DNA of 64,000 bases from Acidobacteriota bacterium (GTDB lineage Bacteria > Acidobacteriota > Blastocatellia > Pyrinomonadales > Pyrinomonadaceae). Of the stretch, positions 36,507 through 45,701 are shown one piece after another. The notes beneath the pieces are model-generated. The model was not told the origin of the DNA, did no database searches, and saw only the letters and a program-made list of their open reading frames with translations. Made by a program: the position numbers and the translations under genes. Every line of letters begins with the position of its first letter. Within the stretch, counting starts at the first letter, position 1. Where the stretch lies: the NCBI GenBank assembly GCA_018269075.1, contig JAFDVJ010000012.1, positions 129,187 to 193,186 on the forward strand. Reading direction: 5' to 3'.

Positions 36507-36670
36507 TGTTCTTTCTCATCCTCTGTTTTTTTTATAATCGTGGGGCACGGCGGCCCGCTTACAGAGCATTCAGACGACGGCGAAATTCAAAAAGTCGAAC
36601 TAATTGCCGATTTTTTTCGAAAATAATTTTATTGTAAGTTGTTGCGCAAAAAGAGGTTTGGAATTCCGTC

Positions 36671-36847
36671 TTAAGACGGTTCGGCGGTTTCCGAAGGCAG
36701 TTCCGGATCGTCTTCGGGATCGTTTTCGGGATCGTTTTCGGGATCGTAAACCTCGTAGCCGCAGGCGTCGTCGTAGTAATAGCCGGACGCCGGTTCGGCG
36801 GGCGTTTCGGCGGTTTCCTTTTCAGAATCGGGCGGATTTTCGGGCAT
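36671..36847 (-). CDS. Small acidic protein with DPEN repeats
   Basis: 58 aa, MPENPPDSEKETAETPAEP then SGYYYDDACGYEVYDPEND, ending SETAEPS. A 12-bp DNA repeat (GATCCCGAAAAC) encodes DPEN two and a half times. The YYYDDACGYEVYDP core looks conserved, with aromatic residues embedded in acid. The reading is supported by base composition like its neighbours and by the in-frame 12-bp repeat. It is too short for most gene finders. Function unknown. Confidence 0.65.
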   Translation of the reverse strand: MPENPPDSEKETAETPAEPASGYYYDDACGYEVYDPENDPENDPEDDPELPSETAEPS

Positions 36848-36861
36848 CGCTTATTTGGTCT

Positions 36862-36957
36862 TCGGTCTTTGGTCTCTGGTCTTTGAAAAATCGACAATCA
36901 AAAATCAAAGGTCAAAGATCAAAGATCAAAGACCAAAGACCAAAGACCAAAGCCCCG
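36862..36957. repeat. Facing inverted heptamer arrays (GGTCTTT/AAAGACC)
   Basis: Four units of (T)GGTCTTT-type sequence face eight units of AAAGACC/AAAGATC-type sequence across a short AT spacer. It lies between the small acidic protein gene and the P4-type phosphatase gene (divergent). Confidence 0.9.
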
Positions 36958-37022
36958 AAATTCATTTTACCCGTCATTTACTTTATAATCGAATCAATTT
37001 CTTTTGACCGAACCGTAATTTT

Positions 37023-37865
37023 ATGAAATCGAAAAAATATCTGTTGACCATCGGACTCGTCGCCGCGTCGGTCGTTTCGACTTATTTCGTGACCGTCTCG
37101 ACGACCGCGCAGCAGGGCGCGATGCAGACGCAGGCGTCGGCCGACACCGAATACCAGATCGGCGCGATCCTCTTTATGCAGAAGGCCGCCGAATACCGCG
37201 CGCTCTGTTTTCAGGCTTTCAACTGGGCGCAGCGGACGCTCGACGACGACGACAAATCGAAGAAAAAGCTGCCGAAAGCCGAGCGCAAGATGCCGCGCGC
37301 GGTCGTCGTCGACATCGACGAGACGATGCTCGACAACTCGCCCGCGCAGGCCTACGGCGCGCTCAACCGGCTGCCGTTCGAGCTCAAGCGCTGGTACGAA
37401 TGGGGCGATATGCGCAAGGCCAAAGCGATTCCGGGCGCGGTCGATTTCGCCGTCTACGCCAAATCGCGGGGCGTCCGCATCTTTTACGTCTCGAACCGCG
37501 ACGAGGTCCAGAAACAGGCGACGATCGACAACCTGAAGACGGCCGGTTTTCCGGACATTTCCGACGAGAACGTCGTTTTGCGGCAAAAGGAATCGAGCAA
37601 GGAAGCGCGCCGCCAGGCGATCGCCGCCAAATACCGGATCGTCATCCTGATGGGCGACAATCTCAACGACCTGTCGAACGTCTACGAGCAGAAATCGGTC
37701 GCCGACCGCTTCGCCGAGGTCGACAAGGCGAAGGCGCTTTACGGCAACAAATTCATCGTCCTCCCGAACGCGATGTACGGCGAATGGGAATCGGCGATCT
37801 ACCGCGACGACAAGAACAAGCGGACGCCGACCGAAAAACGCGCCGGCGCGCTCGAACTGCCGTAA
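37023..37865 (+). CDS. Secreted acid phosphatase / 5'-nucleotidase, lipoprotein e(P4)-like
   Basis: 280 aa. N-terminal hydrophobic signal (about 5-28) without a clear lipobox cysteine, so it may be anchored or released. HAD-type class B-like motif DIDETMLDN (nucleophile Asp and acid Asp), YVSNRDEVQKQATIDNL (motif II Ser/Asn) and ILMGDNLNDLS (motif IV). The segment LFMQKAAEYRALCFQAFNWAQRTL is typical of the e(P4) group, which hydrolyses nucleoside monophosphates outside the cytoplasm for uptake. Confidence 0.92.
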   Translation: MKSKKYLLTIGLVAASVVSTYFVTVSTTAQQGAMQTQASADTEYQIGAILFMQKAAEYRALCFQAFNWAQRTLDDDDKSKKKLPKAERKMPRAVVVDIDETMLDNSPAQAYGALNRLPFELKRWYEWGDMRKAKAIPGAVDFAVYAKSRGVRIFYVSNRDEVQKQATIDNLKTAGFPDISDENVVLRQKESSKEARRQAIAAKYRIVILMGDNLNDLSNVYEQKSVADRFAEVDKAKALYGNKFIVLPNAMYGEWESAIYRDDKNKRTPTEKRAGALELP

Positions 37866-37960
37866 GATCAAAAATGGCTCGTGATTAGTAGTTCGTTGAA
37901 TTAAAGTGCGTGACGAAACCTGCCGGAACGATAAGCGTTACTCGGCGAACGCTTGTTTAT

Positions 37961-38023
37961 CCGCCCGCTAAAAACACGAAAACACACGAAATAATTTAGT
38001 ATTTTTGGTGTTTTTAGTGGACG
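37961..38023. repeat. Palindromic 9-mer element
   Basis: Imperfect inverted arms carry CTAAAAACACGAAAACAC and GTATTTTTGGTGTTTTTAG. The flank CGGCGAACGCTTGTTTATCC resembles that of the copies at 35150 and 47176. It lies 84 bp upstream of the S9 peptidase gene. Confidence 0.75.
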
Positions 38024-38106
38024 GAAAAAACAGCGAACGCGACCGAAATCGCCGCTTTTTGAAATCAGTTCTGTCCGGTTTTCAAAAACCAATCCGTTCG
38101 TCAATT

Positions 38107-40848
38107 ATGGTTTCCAGAACTTTTCGATTCCTTTTGCTCTCGCTCGTATTGTTTTCGGCCGTCTTCGCGCAGACGCTGACCGTCAAAGACATTATGCGCG
38201 AGCCGTCGGTCGCCGGGATGCGGCCCGAAGCCGAACGTCTTTCGCCCGACGGCCGGTTCGTCGTCTACGCGTGGAGCGCCGAAGGCCGCGAGCCGCGCGA
38301 TCTCTACATCGTCAACGCCGACGGCTCGAACGCGCGGATCCTGGTCAGCGCCGAACGGAATTTCGAGCCGCGCGCGACGCCGCCCGAATCGAAGCTCGAC
38401 TACGGCCTGACGGTCCGCGACGATTTTCAGAAGGCCCGCGAAAAAAACCTCGGCGGCGTCGATATTTCGCCCGATTCGAAGCGGATTTTGTTTTTGCAGA
38501 ACACGGACATCTACGTGCTCGATCTTGAAGACAAAGCGGTTTTGACCGATGAGGAAAAAGCGAAGACCGCCGACTACTGGCGGCGATACGAGGAGCAAAT
38601 CGTCCGGCGCGCGAATCTGATTCCCAACCTGATCGAAACTCTCAAAACGGCCGGCGTGATCGAAAAAGAGATTTTCGACAAGCTGGCCGGAATCCGTTCG
38701 AAATTGCTCAACGCGATCAACGAAAAGCCGGCGGACGACGGTCAATCCGCCGCCCGAAAAGACTGGATTCTCCAGACCGACAGCGAATTCGCGGCCGGGG
38801 TAGAAAGGTTAAGGAATCTCCGGACAAACTACCCGTCGCTCCGCTCGAATGCAAGCTACTCGAATCTCCTGGACGAGCTTCAGGGAATCGAAAACCGGCT
38901 GGCCGTCGCAAAAATCGACTACGACCGAATCGCGAAGGAATCTCCGACGATCAAACCGCGCCGCATCACGCGGACGGCAGGCGTCGAAGCGGGCGCGCGG
39001 TGGCTGACGAACGACGCGATTCTCTATTCGTCGAACGGCAATTATTTCGTGCTGAACCTCCGCGAAACGGCGCTCGTGCAGATCACGAAGGAGGCGAACC
39101 CGGCAGCGTTCGTCTCCGTTTTCAACGTCGCGCCGACGAGGGACGGAAAACTGATCGCCTACGTCGTGAGCGACGGCTCGAAGCAGCGCGCGCTGTTCGT
39201 GCCGAACTACCTCGACGAATTCGTCCAGACCCCGACGACGCGGCGCGGCTTTACCGAGCAGAAGCTGTTCGTCACGCCGGCCGACGGAAGTCTTGAAAAG
39301 CCCTATGAAATCAAACTCCCGAAAGCGGAGGGCGCGGGCTATCTGCGGAGCGTCAAATGGGCCGCCGACAACGCCTCGCTCGTCGTCGACCGCGTCGATC
39401 AGGACCTCAAGCGCCGCCAGCTTTTTTACGTCTATCTCGCCGGCAGCAAGGCCGAAAAGACGATCCTCGTGACCGAGGAACGCGACGCGAAATGGATCGC
39501 GCCGCTCTCGCGGATCGTCGAGCCGCACCCGGCGGACAGGACGAAGATTCTGTTCGCGTCCGAGCGCGACGGCTACAATCATCTCTATCTCGCGACGCTC
39601 GAGCGCGCCGCGCCGGAGCCGAACCCGTCGGGCGAGATTCGTCAGGAAGTGCCGGGCGACGCCGGATTTACCGGCAAGATCGAGACGAAACAGCTGACGC
39701 AGGGCGCGTTCGAAATCGACTGGGCGAAATGGATGTCGCGACAGAACGCGTTCGTCTATTCGTCGACCGAGACCGGCACCGCGACGCGCGATTTCTACGT
39801 CGGCACGGAAACCGGCTCGCGGCCGTTTTTCAGCGGCGAGAAAGGGATGAAAACGAGCCCGCAGCTCTCCGACGCGGCGCCGGCGGACGACGTGCTGCTC
39901 TACGAATTTTCGAAATGGAACCGGCCGACCGAGCTTTACACTTTTCAGGAATGCGCCAACTGCGACGCGATCCGCGCGCCGCGCAAACTGACCGCTTCGG
40001 CGCCCGACGCCTTTCTGCAGACGAACTGGAGCGCGCCGAAGTTCGTCGACATCCCGGCGCGCGACGGAAAAATCATCAAGGCGAAGATCTACCTGCCGGA
40101 AGATTTCAATAAGGTTAAGGACAAGCCGAAGGGCAAGACGAAGGACGAGCCGTGGTTTCCGATGGTCGTCTTCGTCCACGGCGCGGGCTATCTGCAGAAC
40201 ACGATCGACGGCTGGAACAATTACTACCGCGAATTTATGTTCAACGAGCTGCTCGTGCAGAAAGGCTACGTCGTGCTCGACATCGATTATCGCGGTTCGG
40301 CCGGCTACGGCCGCGACTGGCGGACCGACGTTTACGATTTTCTCGGCGGCAGGGATTACGAGGACCATCTCGACGCGATCGACTTTATGGTCAAGAACTA
40401 TCGCGTCGATCCGAAAAAGATCGGCGCTTACGGCGGCTCTTACGGCGGCTTTATGGCCGAGATGCTCGCGTTTCGAACCGACAAGATCGCTTGCGCGGCG
40501 GCGCTCCGGCCGGTCGCCGACTGGAAGAACTATTTCGCTTCGTCGCCCGTCTACACGGCCGAGCGGCTCGGCTTTCCCGAAAAGAACGTCGAAGCTTACA
40601 AGCGCTCGTCGCCGATCGCCTACGCCGGAGGGCTCGACAAACCGCTGCTGATCCTGCACGGGCTCGTCGACGACAACGTCCCCGCGCAGGACTCGATGCA
40701 GCTGATCGAAAAACTGATCCGGCTCGAAAAGACCGATCATTTCGAAGCGATGATCTACCCGTCGGAGAATCACGGTTTTACGCGGCCGTCGAGCTGGACC
40801 GACGAATACACGCGAATCCTGAACTTTTTCGACAAACATCTGAAATAA
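38107..40848 (+). CDS. S9-family serine peptidase (prolyl oligopeptidase/DPP-IV-like)
   Basis: 913 aa from ATG 38107 (MVSRTFRFLLLSLVLFSAVF), which gives a proper signal peptide. N-terminal beta-propeller region (about 30-640; repeated DGRFVVYAWS and ILFLQNTDIYVLD blades) with an extra helical insertion (about 160-270). C-terminal alpha/beta-hydrolase (about 650-913) with catalytic Ser near 778 (GGSYGGF), Asp near 856 (HGLVDDNVP) and His near 889 (SENHGFT). A secreted peptidase that removes short N-terminal peptides. It sits 4 bp before the LD-carboxypeptidase gene, so they are probably co-transcribed. Confidence 0.95.
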   Translation: MVSRTFRFLLLSLVLFSAVFAQTLTVKDIMREPSVAGMRPEAERLSPDGRFVVYAWSAEGREPRDLYIVNADGSNARILVSAERNFEPRATPPESKLDYGLTVRDDFQKAREKNLGGVDISPDSKRILFLQNTDIYVLDLEDKAVLTDEEKAKTADYWRRYEEQIVRRANLIPNLIETLKTAGVIEKEIFDKLAGIRSKLLNAINEKPADDGQSAARKDWILQTDSEFAAGVERLRNLRTNYPSLRSNASYSNLLDELQGIENRLAVAKIDYDRIAKESPTIKPRRITRTAGVEAGARWLTNDAILYSSNGNYFVLNLRETALVQITKEANPAAFVSVFNVAPTRDGKLIAYVVSDGSKQRALFVPNYLDEFVQTPTTRRGFTEQKLFVTPADGSLEKPYEIKLPKAEGAGYLRSVKWAADNASLVVDRVDQDLKRRQLFYVYLAGSKAEKTILVTEERDAKWIAPLSRIVEPHPADRTKILFASERDGYNHLYLATLERAAPEPNPSGEIRQEVPGDAGFTGKIETKQLTQGAFEIDWAKWMSRQNAFVYSSTETGTATRDFYVGTETGSRPFFSGEKGMKTSPQLSDAAPADDVLLYEFSKWNRPTELYTFQECANCDAIRAPRKLTASAPDAFLQTNWSAPKFVDIPARDGKIIKAKIYLPEDFNKVKDKPKGKTKDEPWFPMVVFVHGAGYLQNTIDGWNNYYREFMFNELLVQKGYVVLDIDYRGSAGYGRDWRTDVYDFLGGRDYEDHLDAIDFMVKNYRVDPKKIGAYGGSYGGFMAEMLAFRTDKIACAAALRPVADWKNYFASSPVYTAERLGFPEKNVEAYKRSSPIAYAGGLDKPLLILHGLVDDNVPAQDSMQLIEKLIRLEKTDHFEAMIYPSENHGFTRPSSWTDEYTRILNFFDKHLK

Positions 40849-40852
40849 AACT

Positions 40853-41893
40853 ATGAAAAGACGCGAACTGTTAACGACCCTGCTGGCGTTTCCCTTTCTG
40901 GCGCAGGCCTTTTTCGGCAAGACCCGCAATGCTCTCGCCGGCGGTAAAAAACTTATCAAGCCGAAACGCCTCGCGGCGGGCGCGACCGTCGGCGTGATCG
41001 CGCCGGCGAGCGCGCCCGCGCCGGAAGATTTCGATAAGGCGCTCAAGAATCTCGCCGAGCTCGGCTTTCAGACGAAGGTCGGCAAATACGCCCGCGGCCG
41101 CAACGGCTTTCTTTCGGGAACGGACAAAGAACGGCTCGAAGACCTGCACTGGGCTTTTTCCGACAAATCGATCGACGCCGTCTGGTGCGTCCGCGGCGGC
41201 TACGGCGTTTCGCGAATTCTCCCGAACGTCGATTTCGAGCTGATCCGCAAAAACCCGAAGGTCTTTATCGGCTACTCGGACATCACGGCGCTCCACGTCG
41301 CGATCTCGCAAAACTGCGGATTGGTGACGTTTCACGGCCCGGTCGCCGCGTCGACCTATTCCGATTACCCGAAAAAACACGTTCTCAATGTGCTGACGAA
41401 CCCGACCGCGCCGTACAAAGTCGAGCTTTCGCCCGACAATCAGGCGAAATCGTCGAATCTTTACAAGACCGAGACGATCGTCAAAGGCAAGGCGCGCGGG
41501 CGGCTCGTCGGCGGCAATCTGAGCCTGCTCGCGGCGCTCGCCGGGACGCCTTTCGGCCTGCGCGACGTGAAGGGCAAGATCCTCTTTACCGAGGACGTCG
41601 GCGAACAGCCGTACCGGCTCGACCGGATGTTCACGCAGCTCCGGCAGAGCGTCGATCTGAAAAGCCTCGCGGGCATCGCGCTCGGCGTTTTCGAAGACTG
41701 CAACCCCAAGGATCCGGCCTCGCAGACGGTCATCGAGGTGATCCGCGACCGGCTCGGCGATCTCGGCGTCCCGGTCGTTTACGGCCTCTCGTTCGGCCAT
41801 ATCCGCGATCAGTTCACGCTGCCGGTCGGGATCGAAGCCGAGCTCGACGCCGACGCCGCGACGCTCACTTTTCTCGAAACCGGAGTCGTCTGA
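40853..41893 (+). CDS. LD-carboxypeptidase (peptidase S66)
   Basis: 346 aa. N-terminus MKRRELLTTLLAFPFLAQAF is an export signal. Family motifs: VGVIAPASAP, VWCVRGGYGVSRIL, GYSDITALH (nucleophile Ser), LFTEDVGEQPYRLDRM (Glu) and YGLSFGHIRDQFTLPVG (His). S66 enzymes cut the L,D bond in murein tetrapeptides during peptidoglycan recycling. Together with the S9 peptidase upstream it forms a small exported-peptidase operon. Confidence 0.95.
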   Translation: MKRRELLTTLLAFPFLAQAFFGKTRNALAGGKKLIKPKRLAAGATVGVIAPASAPAPEDFDKALKNLAELGFQTKVGKYARGRNGFLSGTDKERLEDLHWAFSDKSIDAVWCVRGGYGVSRILPNVDFELIRKNPKVFIGYSDITALHVAISQNCGLVTFHGPVAASTYSDYPKKHVLNVLTNPTAPYKVELSPDNQAKSSNLYKTETIVKGKARGRLVGGNLSLLAALAGTPFGLRDVKGKILFTEDVGEQPYRLDRMFTQLRQSVDLKSLAGIALGVFEDCNPKDPASQTVIEVIRDRLGDLGVPVVYGLSFGHIRDQFTLPVGIEAELDADAATLTFLETGVV

Positions 41894-41935
41894 AATCCGC
41901 CGGCCCGGCCGCCGGTAAAGTTATGGAGAGATTGA

Positions 41936-42064
41936 GGGAGAGAGTCTTGAGTCTTGAGTCTTGAGTCTGCATTCCCGGACGCGCGCGCTTCACACGGAAG
42001 CGGATTCGGCCGAATCGTCGCGCCTGCGTCCGGCTCAAGACTTCAGACTCAAGACTCAAGACTG
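41936..42064. repeat. Facing inverted heptamer arrays (GAGTCTT/AAGACTC)
   Basis: Four units of GAGTCTT face four of AAGACTC/CAGACTC around a 70-bp centre with no clear structure. No gene lies between 41893 and 42148. Confidence 0.9.
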
Positions 42065-42147
42065 AGGCATTACCGGGCGACGTTGAAATAATCTGGAAAC
42101 CCGCCGATAATGATTATTTGAACCAGATAAACGAGCTTTTATAAATA

Positions 42148-43110
42148 ATGAGAATATTGATTACCGGCGGTGCGGGCTTTATCGGCTCGCACCTGTGCGA
42201 AAGACTGCTGAACGAGGGCCACGAAGTCATCTGCCTCGATAACTTTTTTACCGGCCGCAAGGAGAATATCCTGCATCTGATGGACAATCACCTGTTCGAG
42301 GTGATCCGTCACGACGTCACCGAGCCGATCCTGCTCGAAGTCGATCAGATCTACAATCTGGCCTGCCCGGCTTCGCCCGTCCATTACCAGTACAACCCGG
42401 TCAAAACCGTCAAGACGAGCGTGATGGGCGCGATCAATATGCTCGGGATGGCGAAACGCGTCCGGGCGCGGATCTTTCAGGCCTCGACCTCGGAAGTCTA
42501 CGGCGATCCCGAGATTCATCCGCAGACCGAAGACTACTGGGGCAACGTCAACCCGATCGGGCTGCGCTCGTGTTACGACGAGTCGAAACGAGTCGCCGAA
42601 ACGCTCTTTATGGATTATCGCCGGCAGAACAACGTCGATACGCGGATCGTGCGGATCTTCAACACTTACGGGCCGAAGATGCTCGAGAACGACGGGCGCG
42701 TCGTCTCGAATTTCATCGTTCAGGCGCTGCGGGGCGAGGAGTTGACGATCTACGGGACGGGCGAGCAGACGCGGTCGTTCTGCTACGTCGACGATCTGGT
42801 CGAGGGCTTTATCCGGCTGATGAACGCCGAAGCGGATGACATTCATCTGCCGGTGAACATCGGGAATCCGGGCGAATTCACGATGAACGAGCTCGCGCAG
42901 GAGGTCGCCAAGGCGATCGGGCGCGAGATCAAGGTAAGATATCTGCCGCTGCCGCAGGACGACCCGAAACAGCGGCAGCCGAACATCGACCGGGCGAAAC
43001 GGCTGCTCGGCTGGGAGCCGACGATCCCGCTCGCCGAAGGCTTGAAAAAAACCGTCGCTTATTTTGCAGAAAGGATCAAAACGTCGGACAATAGAACGGC
43101 GAAAGTCTAG
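42148..43110 (+). CDS. uxs: UDP-glucuronate decarboxylase-like extended SDR
   Basis: 320 aa. Rossmann start [23 protein letters not shown]-binding; active-site segments [20 protein letters not shown] and [14 protein letters not shown] give the Tyr and Lys. The run [19 protein letters not shown] and [11 protein letters not shown] are characteristic of UDP-xylose synthases, which turn UDP-glucuronate into UDP-xylose. Likely supplies nucleotide sugars for surface polysaccharide, together with the epimerase downstream (127 bp, separated by heptamer arrays). Confidence 0.92.
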   Translation: MRILITGGAGFIGSHLCERLLNEGHEVICLDNFFTGRKENILHLMDNHLFEVIRHDVTEPILLEVDQIYNLACPASPVHYQYNPVKTVKTSVMGAINMLGMAKRVRARIFQASTSEVYGDPEIHPQTEDYWGNVNPIGLRSCYDESKRVAETLFMDYRRQNNVDTRIVRIFNTYGPKMLENDGRVVSNFIVQALRGEELTIYGTGEQTRSFCYVDDLVEGFIRLMNAEADDIHLPVNIGNPGEFTMNELAQEVAKAIGREIKVRYLPLPQDDPKQRQPNIDRAKRLLGWEPTIPLAEGLKKTVAYFAERIKTSDNRTAKV

Positions 43111-43112
43111 GG

Positions 43113-43222
43113 CGATTTCGGATTTCGGATTTCGGATTTCGGATTGTCCGGAACGGGAAAATTCCGTCGTCGACGAAGACTGAAGACTAAAGACTAAAGA
43201 CTAAAGACTAAAGACTAAAAGC
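43113..43222. repeat. Two unrelated heptamer arrays: (GGATTTC)n and (GACTAAA)n
   Basis: About four units of GGATTTC (43116-43145) and about six units of GACTAAA (43177-43219) occupy most of the spacer between the two epimerase genes. Both have 7-bp period but unrelated sequence; here neither has a clear facing partner. Confidence 0.9.
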
Positions 43223-43237
43223 AGTCATACGAGAACA

Positions 43238-44224
43238 ATGAAAATTTTAATTACGGGCGGCGCGGGCTTTGTCGGGTCGCATCTGGCCGACAAGCTGCAC
43301 GCCGACGGACACGACATCACGATCATCGACAATCTTTCGACCGGACGTTATTCGAACGTCGAGCATCTCGAGGGCCAGGAACGCTTCCGGCTGATCATCG
43401 ACACGGTGTTAAATGCGCGGCTGATGGAAGAGCTGATCCGCGAATCGGACCGCGTCTTCCATATGGCGAGCGCGGTCGGCGTGCGGCTCATTATGGAGCG
43501 GCCGGTCGAGACGATCGAGACGATCTTTCGCGGCACGGACGTCGTGCTCGGCTTCTGCGCGCGCTATCGCAAGCGCGTGCTGATTCCCTCGACCTCGGAA
43601 GTCTACGGCAAGGGCACGAGCGTCCCGTTTCGCGAGGACGACGACATTCTCAAGGGTTCGACGTCGAAACATCGCTGGGCGTACGCCTGCGCGAAGGAGC
43701 TCGACGAATTTCTCGCGCTCGCGCACTGGAAGGAATCGCGTCTGCCGGTCGTCGTCGTCCGGCTGTTCAACACGGTCGGCCCGCGCCAGACCGGACAGTA
43801 CGGGATGGTCGTCCCGCGCTTCGTCAAGGCGGCTTTAAAGAACGAGCCGATCCCCGTCCACGGCGACGGCAGCCAGTCGCGCTGCTTCGGTCACGTGCTC
43901 GACGTCGTCGAAGCGCTGCCGAAGCTGCTCGAAACGCCGGCCTGTTTCGGACAGGTCATCAACATCGGCAACGCGCAGGAGATCACCATCAAGGCGCTCG
44001 CCGAAAAGGCGATCGAGATGACCGGCAGCCGCAGCGAGGTCCACCTGATTCCCTACGAAGAAGCCTACGGCGAAGGGTTCGAGGATATGCAGCGGCGCGT
44101 GCCGTCCATCGACAAGGCGAAAAAATTGATCGGCTTCCAGCCAACCCGTTCGCTCGAAAACATCATCAATGATGTGGCGAGCGAGTTTCGCCGGGAGCTC
44201 AAGGCCGAAATGGCCAACGCCTGA
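43238..44224 (+). CDS. NAD-dependent nucleotide-sugar epimerase/dehydratase
   Basis: 328 aa extended SDR. Start [20 protein letters not shown], active-site region STSEVYGKGTSVPFRED, KHRWAYACAKELDEF (Tyr and Lys) and VVRLFNTVGPRQTGQYGMVV. The last motif is typical of UDP-glucose 4-epimerase-like and UDP-apiose/GDP-sugar enzymes; I cannot decide the exact substrate. Next to the UDP-xylose-synthase-like gene it probably works in the same glycan pathway. The C-terminal binding region FEDMQRRVPSIDKAKKLIGF is complete. Confidence 0.9.
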   Translation: MKILITGGAGFVGSHLADKLHADGHDITIIDNLSTGRYSNVEHLEGQERFRLIIDTVLNARLMEELIRESDRVFHMASAVGVRLIMERPVETIETIFRGTDVVLGFCARYRKRVLIPSTSEVYGKGTSVPFREDDDILKGSTSKHRWAYACAKELDEFLALAHWKESRLPVVVVRLFNTVGPRQTGQYGMVVPRFVKAALKNEPIPVHGDGSQSRCFGHVLDVVEALPKLLETPACFGQVINIGNAQEITIKALAEKAIEMTGSRSEVHLIPYEEAYGEGFEDMQRRVPSIDKAKKLIGFQPTRSLENIINDVASEFRRELKAEMANA

Positions 44225-44230
44225 TGATTT

Positions 44231-44866
44231 ATGAAAGCCTTCCGAACGATCGTCTTTTTTATCAGTATAATCTCGCTTTTCGCCGTCGCCGCGTCCGCGC
44301 AGGAAACCGGCGGCGCGAAGGGCAAGGTCCGCAGTATGAAGGGCGACGCGCTCGCCGGCGCGACCGTCACGGCGCGGCTCGACGGTAAGGACATCAAATC
44401 CGTCAAGACCGACGCGAAGGGTGTTTTCGAGCTCGGCGGGCTCGCCCCCGGCGTCTACAACTTCGTCTTCGACAAGAACGGCTACGATCTCGGCGTCAAA
44501 TACAACGTCGAGATCAAAAAGAAATCGGTCGTCGACCTCGGCGACAATCTCCGGCTCGCTCCCGATAAGGGTTCGCTCGTGATCATCAACGGCAGCGTCT
44601 TCAATCAGGACGGCCGCAGCGTGACCGGGGCCGAGATCAAGGTCGAAAAGCTGCTTGCCGACGGTTCGACGAAAAAAGTCGGCAGCGGCTACACGAGCTC
44701 GAGCGGCGAATTCACGATGCGTCAGCCCGAAGCCGCGGCCACGTTTCGCGTCACCGCTTCGCTTCGCGGCGTCAGCGCGTCAAAGGAAATAAAAGTCGAC
44801 AGCGCCGGCATCTACCGCGTCGCGCTGACGCTCGAGCTTCCGAAAGAAGGACGGGAAAAAAACTGA
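44231..44866 (+). CDS. Secreted protein with two carboxypeptidase-regulatory-like domains
   Basis: 211 aa. Signal peptide (ends ASAQE). Two beta-sandwich modules: about 30-115 (GKVRSMKGDALAGATVTARL... FELGGLAPGVYNFVF) and about 120-208 (GSVFNQDGRSVTGAEIKVE... GEFTMRQPEAA). These domains act as binding or spacer modules in secreted and TonB-linked proteins. It starts 6 bp after the epimerase, so likely the same operon. Its stop TGA is the first three bases of the adjacent GGATTTC array (TGATTTCGG). Confidence 0.88.
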   Translation: MKAFRTIVFFISIISLFAVAASAQETGGAKGKVRSMKGDALAGATVTARLDGKDIKSVKTDAKGVFELGGLAPGVYNFVFDKNGYDLGVKYNVEIKKKSVVDLGDNLRLAPDKGSLVIINGSVFNQDGRSVTGAEIKVEKLLADGSTKKVGSGYTSSSGEFTMRQPEAAATFRVTASLRGVSASKEIKVDSAGIYRVALTLELPKEGREKN

Positions 44867-45117
44867 TTTCGGAATTCGGATTTCGGATTTCGGATTTCGG
44901 ATTGTTCGCGGAGTAAGGCGATCGTTTTCAGACGACACGTCCCGAAAGAAAATCAGCAGCCGAAACCACAAAATCAAGCGTCCTGCCCGAATATTCACAT
45001 TCCGGCAGGACGCTTTTGTTTATCGATCTTTTATTCTCTCTTCCCAAACCCTCGATTTCGCCGTCGAATTTCCCAAAACCGACAATCCGAAATCCGAAAT
45101 CCGAAATCCGAAATCAG
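44866..45117. repeat. Facing heptamer arrays spanning a convergent gene pair
   Basis: (GGATTTC)n at 44866-44905 and its complement at 45080-45117 lie at the very ends of two convergent genes. Each array begins with TGATTTCGG, so each supplies the stop codon of its neighbour gene. A terminator hairpin lies between. Confidence 0.92.
44976..45019. terminator. Bidirectional terminator
   Basis: Stem AAGCGTCCTGCC/GGCAGGACGCTT with a loop of about 16 nt and T run on the plus strand. It serves the convergent genes at 44231-44866 and 45114-45548. Confidence 0.85.
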
Positions 45118-45548
45118 TTTATCGTTTCGGAGATCGGCTCGGCCGGCGTGAGCGGTTCCATATTGGTGACGTCGGTGACGATCAGCGGGAATTCCTCGCA
45201 GAGCCGCGCGTCGGCGAGCGTCTGCACCCAGTAGGTGCCGGCCGCCGGGAAGACGACGTTGACGAAGAACGAGACGTTGTCGGTAAAGCCGCCCGGCGCG
45301 AGCTCGATCTGCGTCGGCTGCGACGTGACGACCAGATTCGTGCGGTTCGGCGACAAAATGCGGACCTCGGTCTGGTGATTGCCCGCGCCGCGCCAGTGGT
45401 TGACGACCGCGAACTTGATCAGCGAGATCGGCAGTTTTTCGACCATAATGTTCTGAAAGATCCCCATCAGCGAGATCTTGTTGCCCATCTCGATGCGGAC
45501 GTCGTCGCACAACAGCGTGTAAATGAGTTCCAAATTCTGATTCGTCAT
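45114..45548 (-). CDS. Hypothetical cytoplasmic beta protein
   Basis: 144 aa without signal peptide. It starts MTNQNLELIYTLLCDDVRIE and has SLMGIFQNIMVEKLPISLIKFAVVNHW, a pattern found in a small uncharacterised bacterial family (the DUF6941 type, recalled from memory). Beta-rich, ending MEPLTPAEPISETIN. The TGA stop belongs to the adjacent repeat array. Function unknown. Confidence 0.75.
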   Translation of the reverse strand: MTNQNLELIYTLLCDDVRIEMGNKISLMGIFQNIMVEKLPISLIKFAVVNHWRGAGNHQTEVRILSPNRTNLVVTSQPTQIELAPGGFTDNVSFFVNVVFPAAGTYWVQTLADARLCEEFPLIVTDVTNMEPLTPAEPISETIN

Positions 45549-45701
45549 AATCGCATTCCCTCAACGCCCGAAACCGAAGCACCGCGGCGAACCGGGCCGG
45601 CGCACGACCGGCAGGCTTTTCCTTTTTTCCGCCGCGCCGCCGAAGCCCCGAAAAATTTCTCGTTTCCAATAGAAAGTCCGATTCGGCGCGGTTTTTCAGT
45701 T

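Noticed and set aside
43113-43222. Telomere-like repeat reading of GGATTTC arrays
   Set aside because: 7-bp period recalls plant telomeres by length only; the sequence differs and arrays are internal and short.
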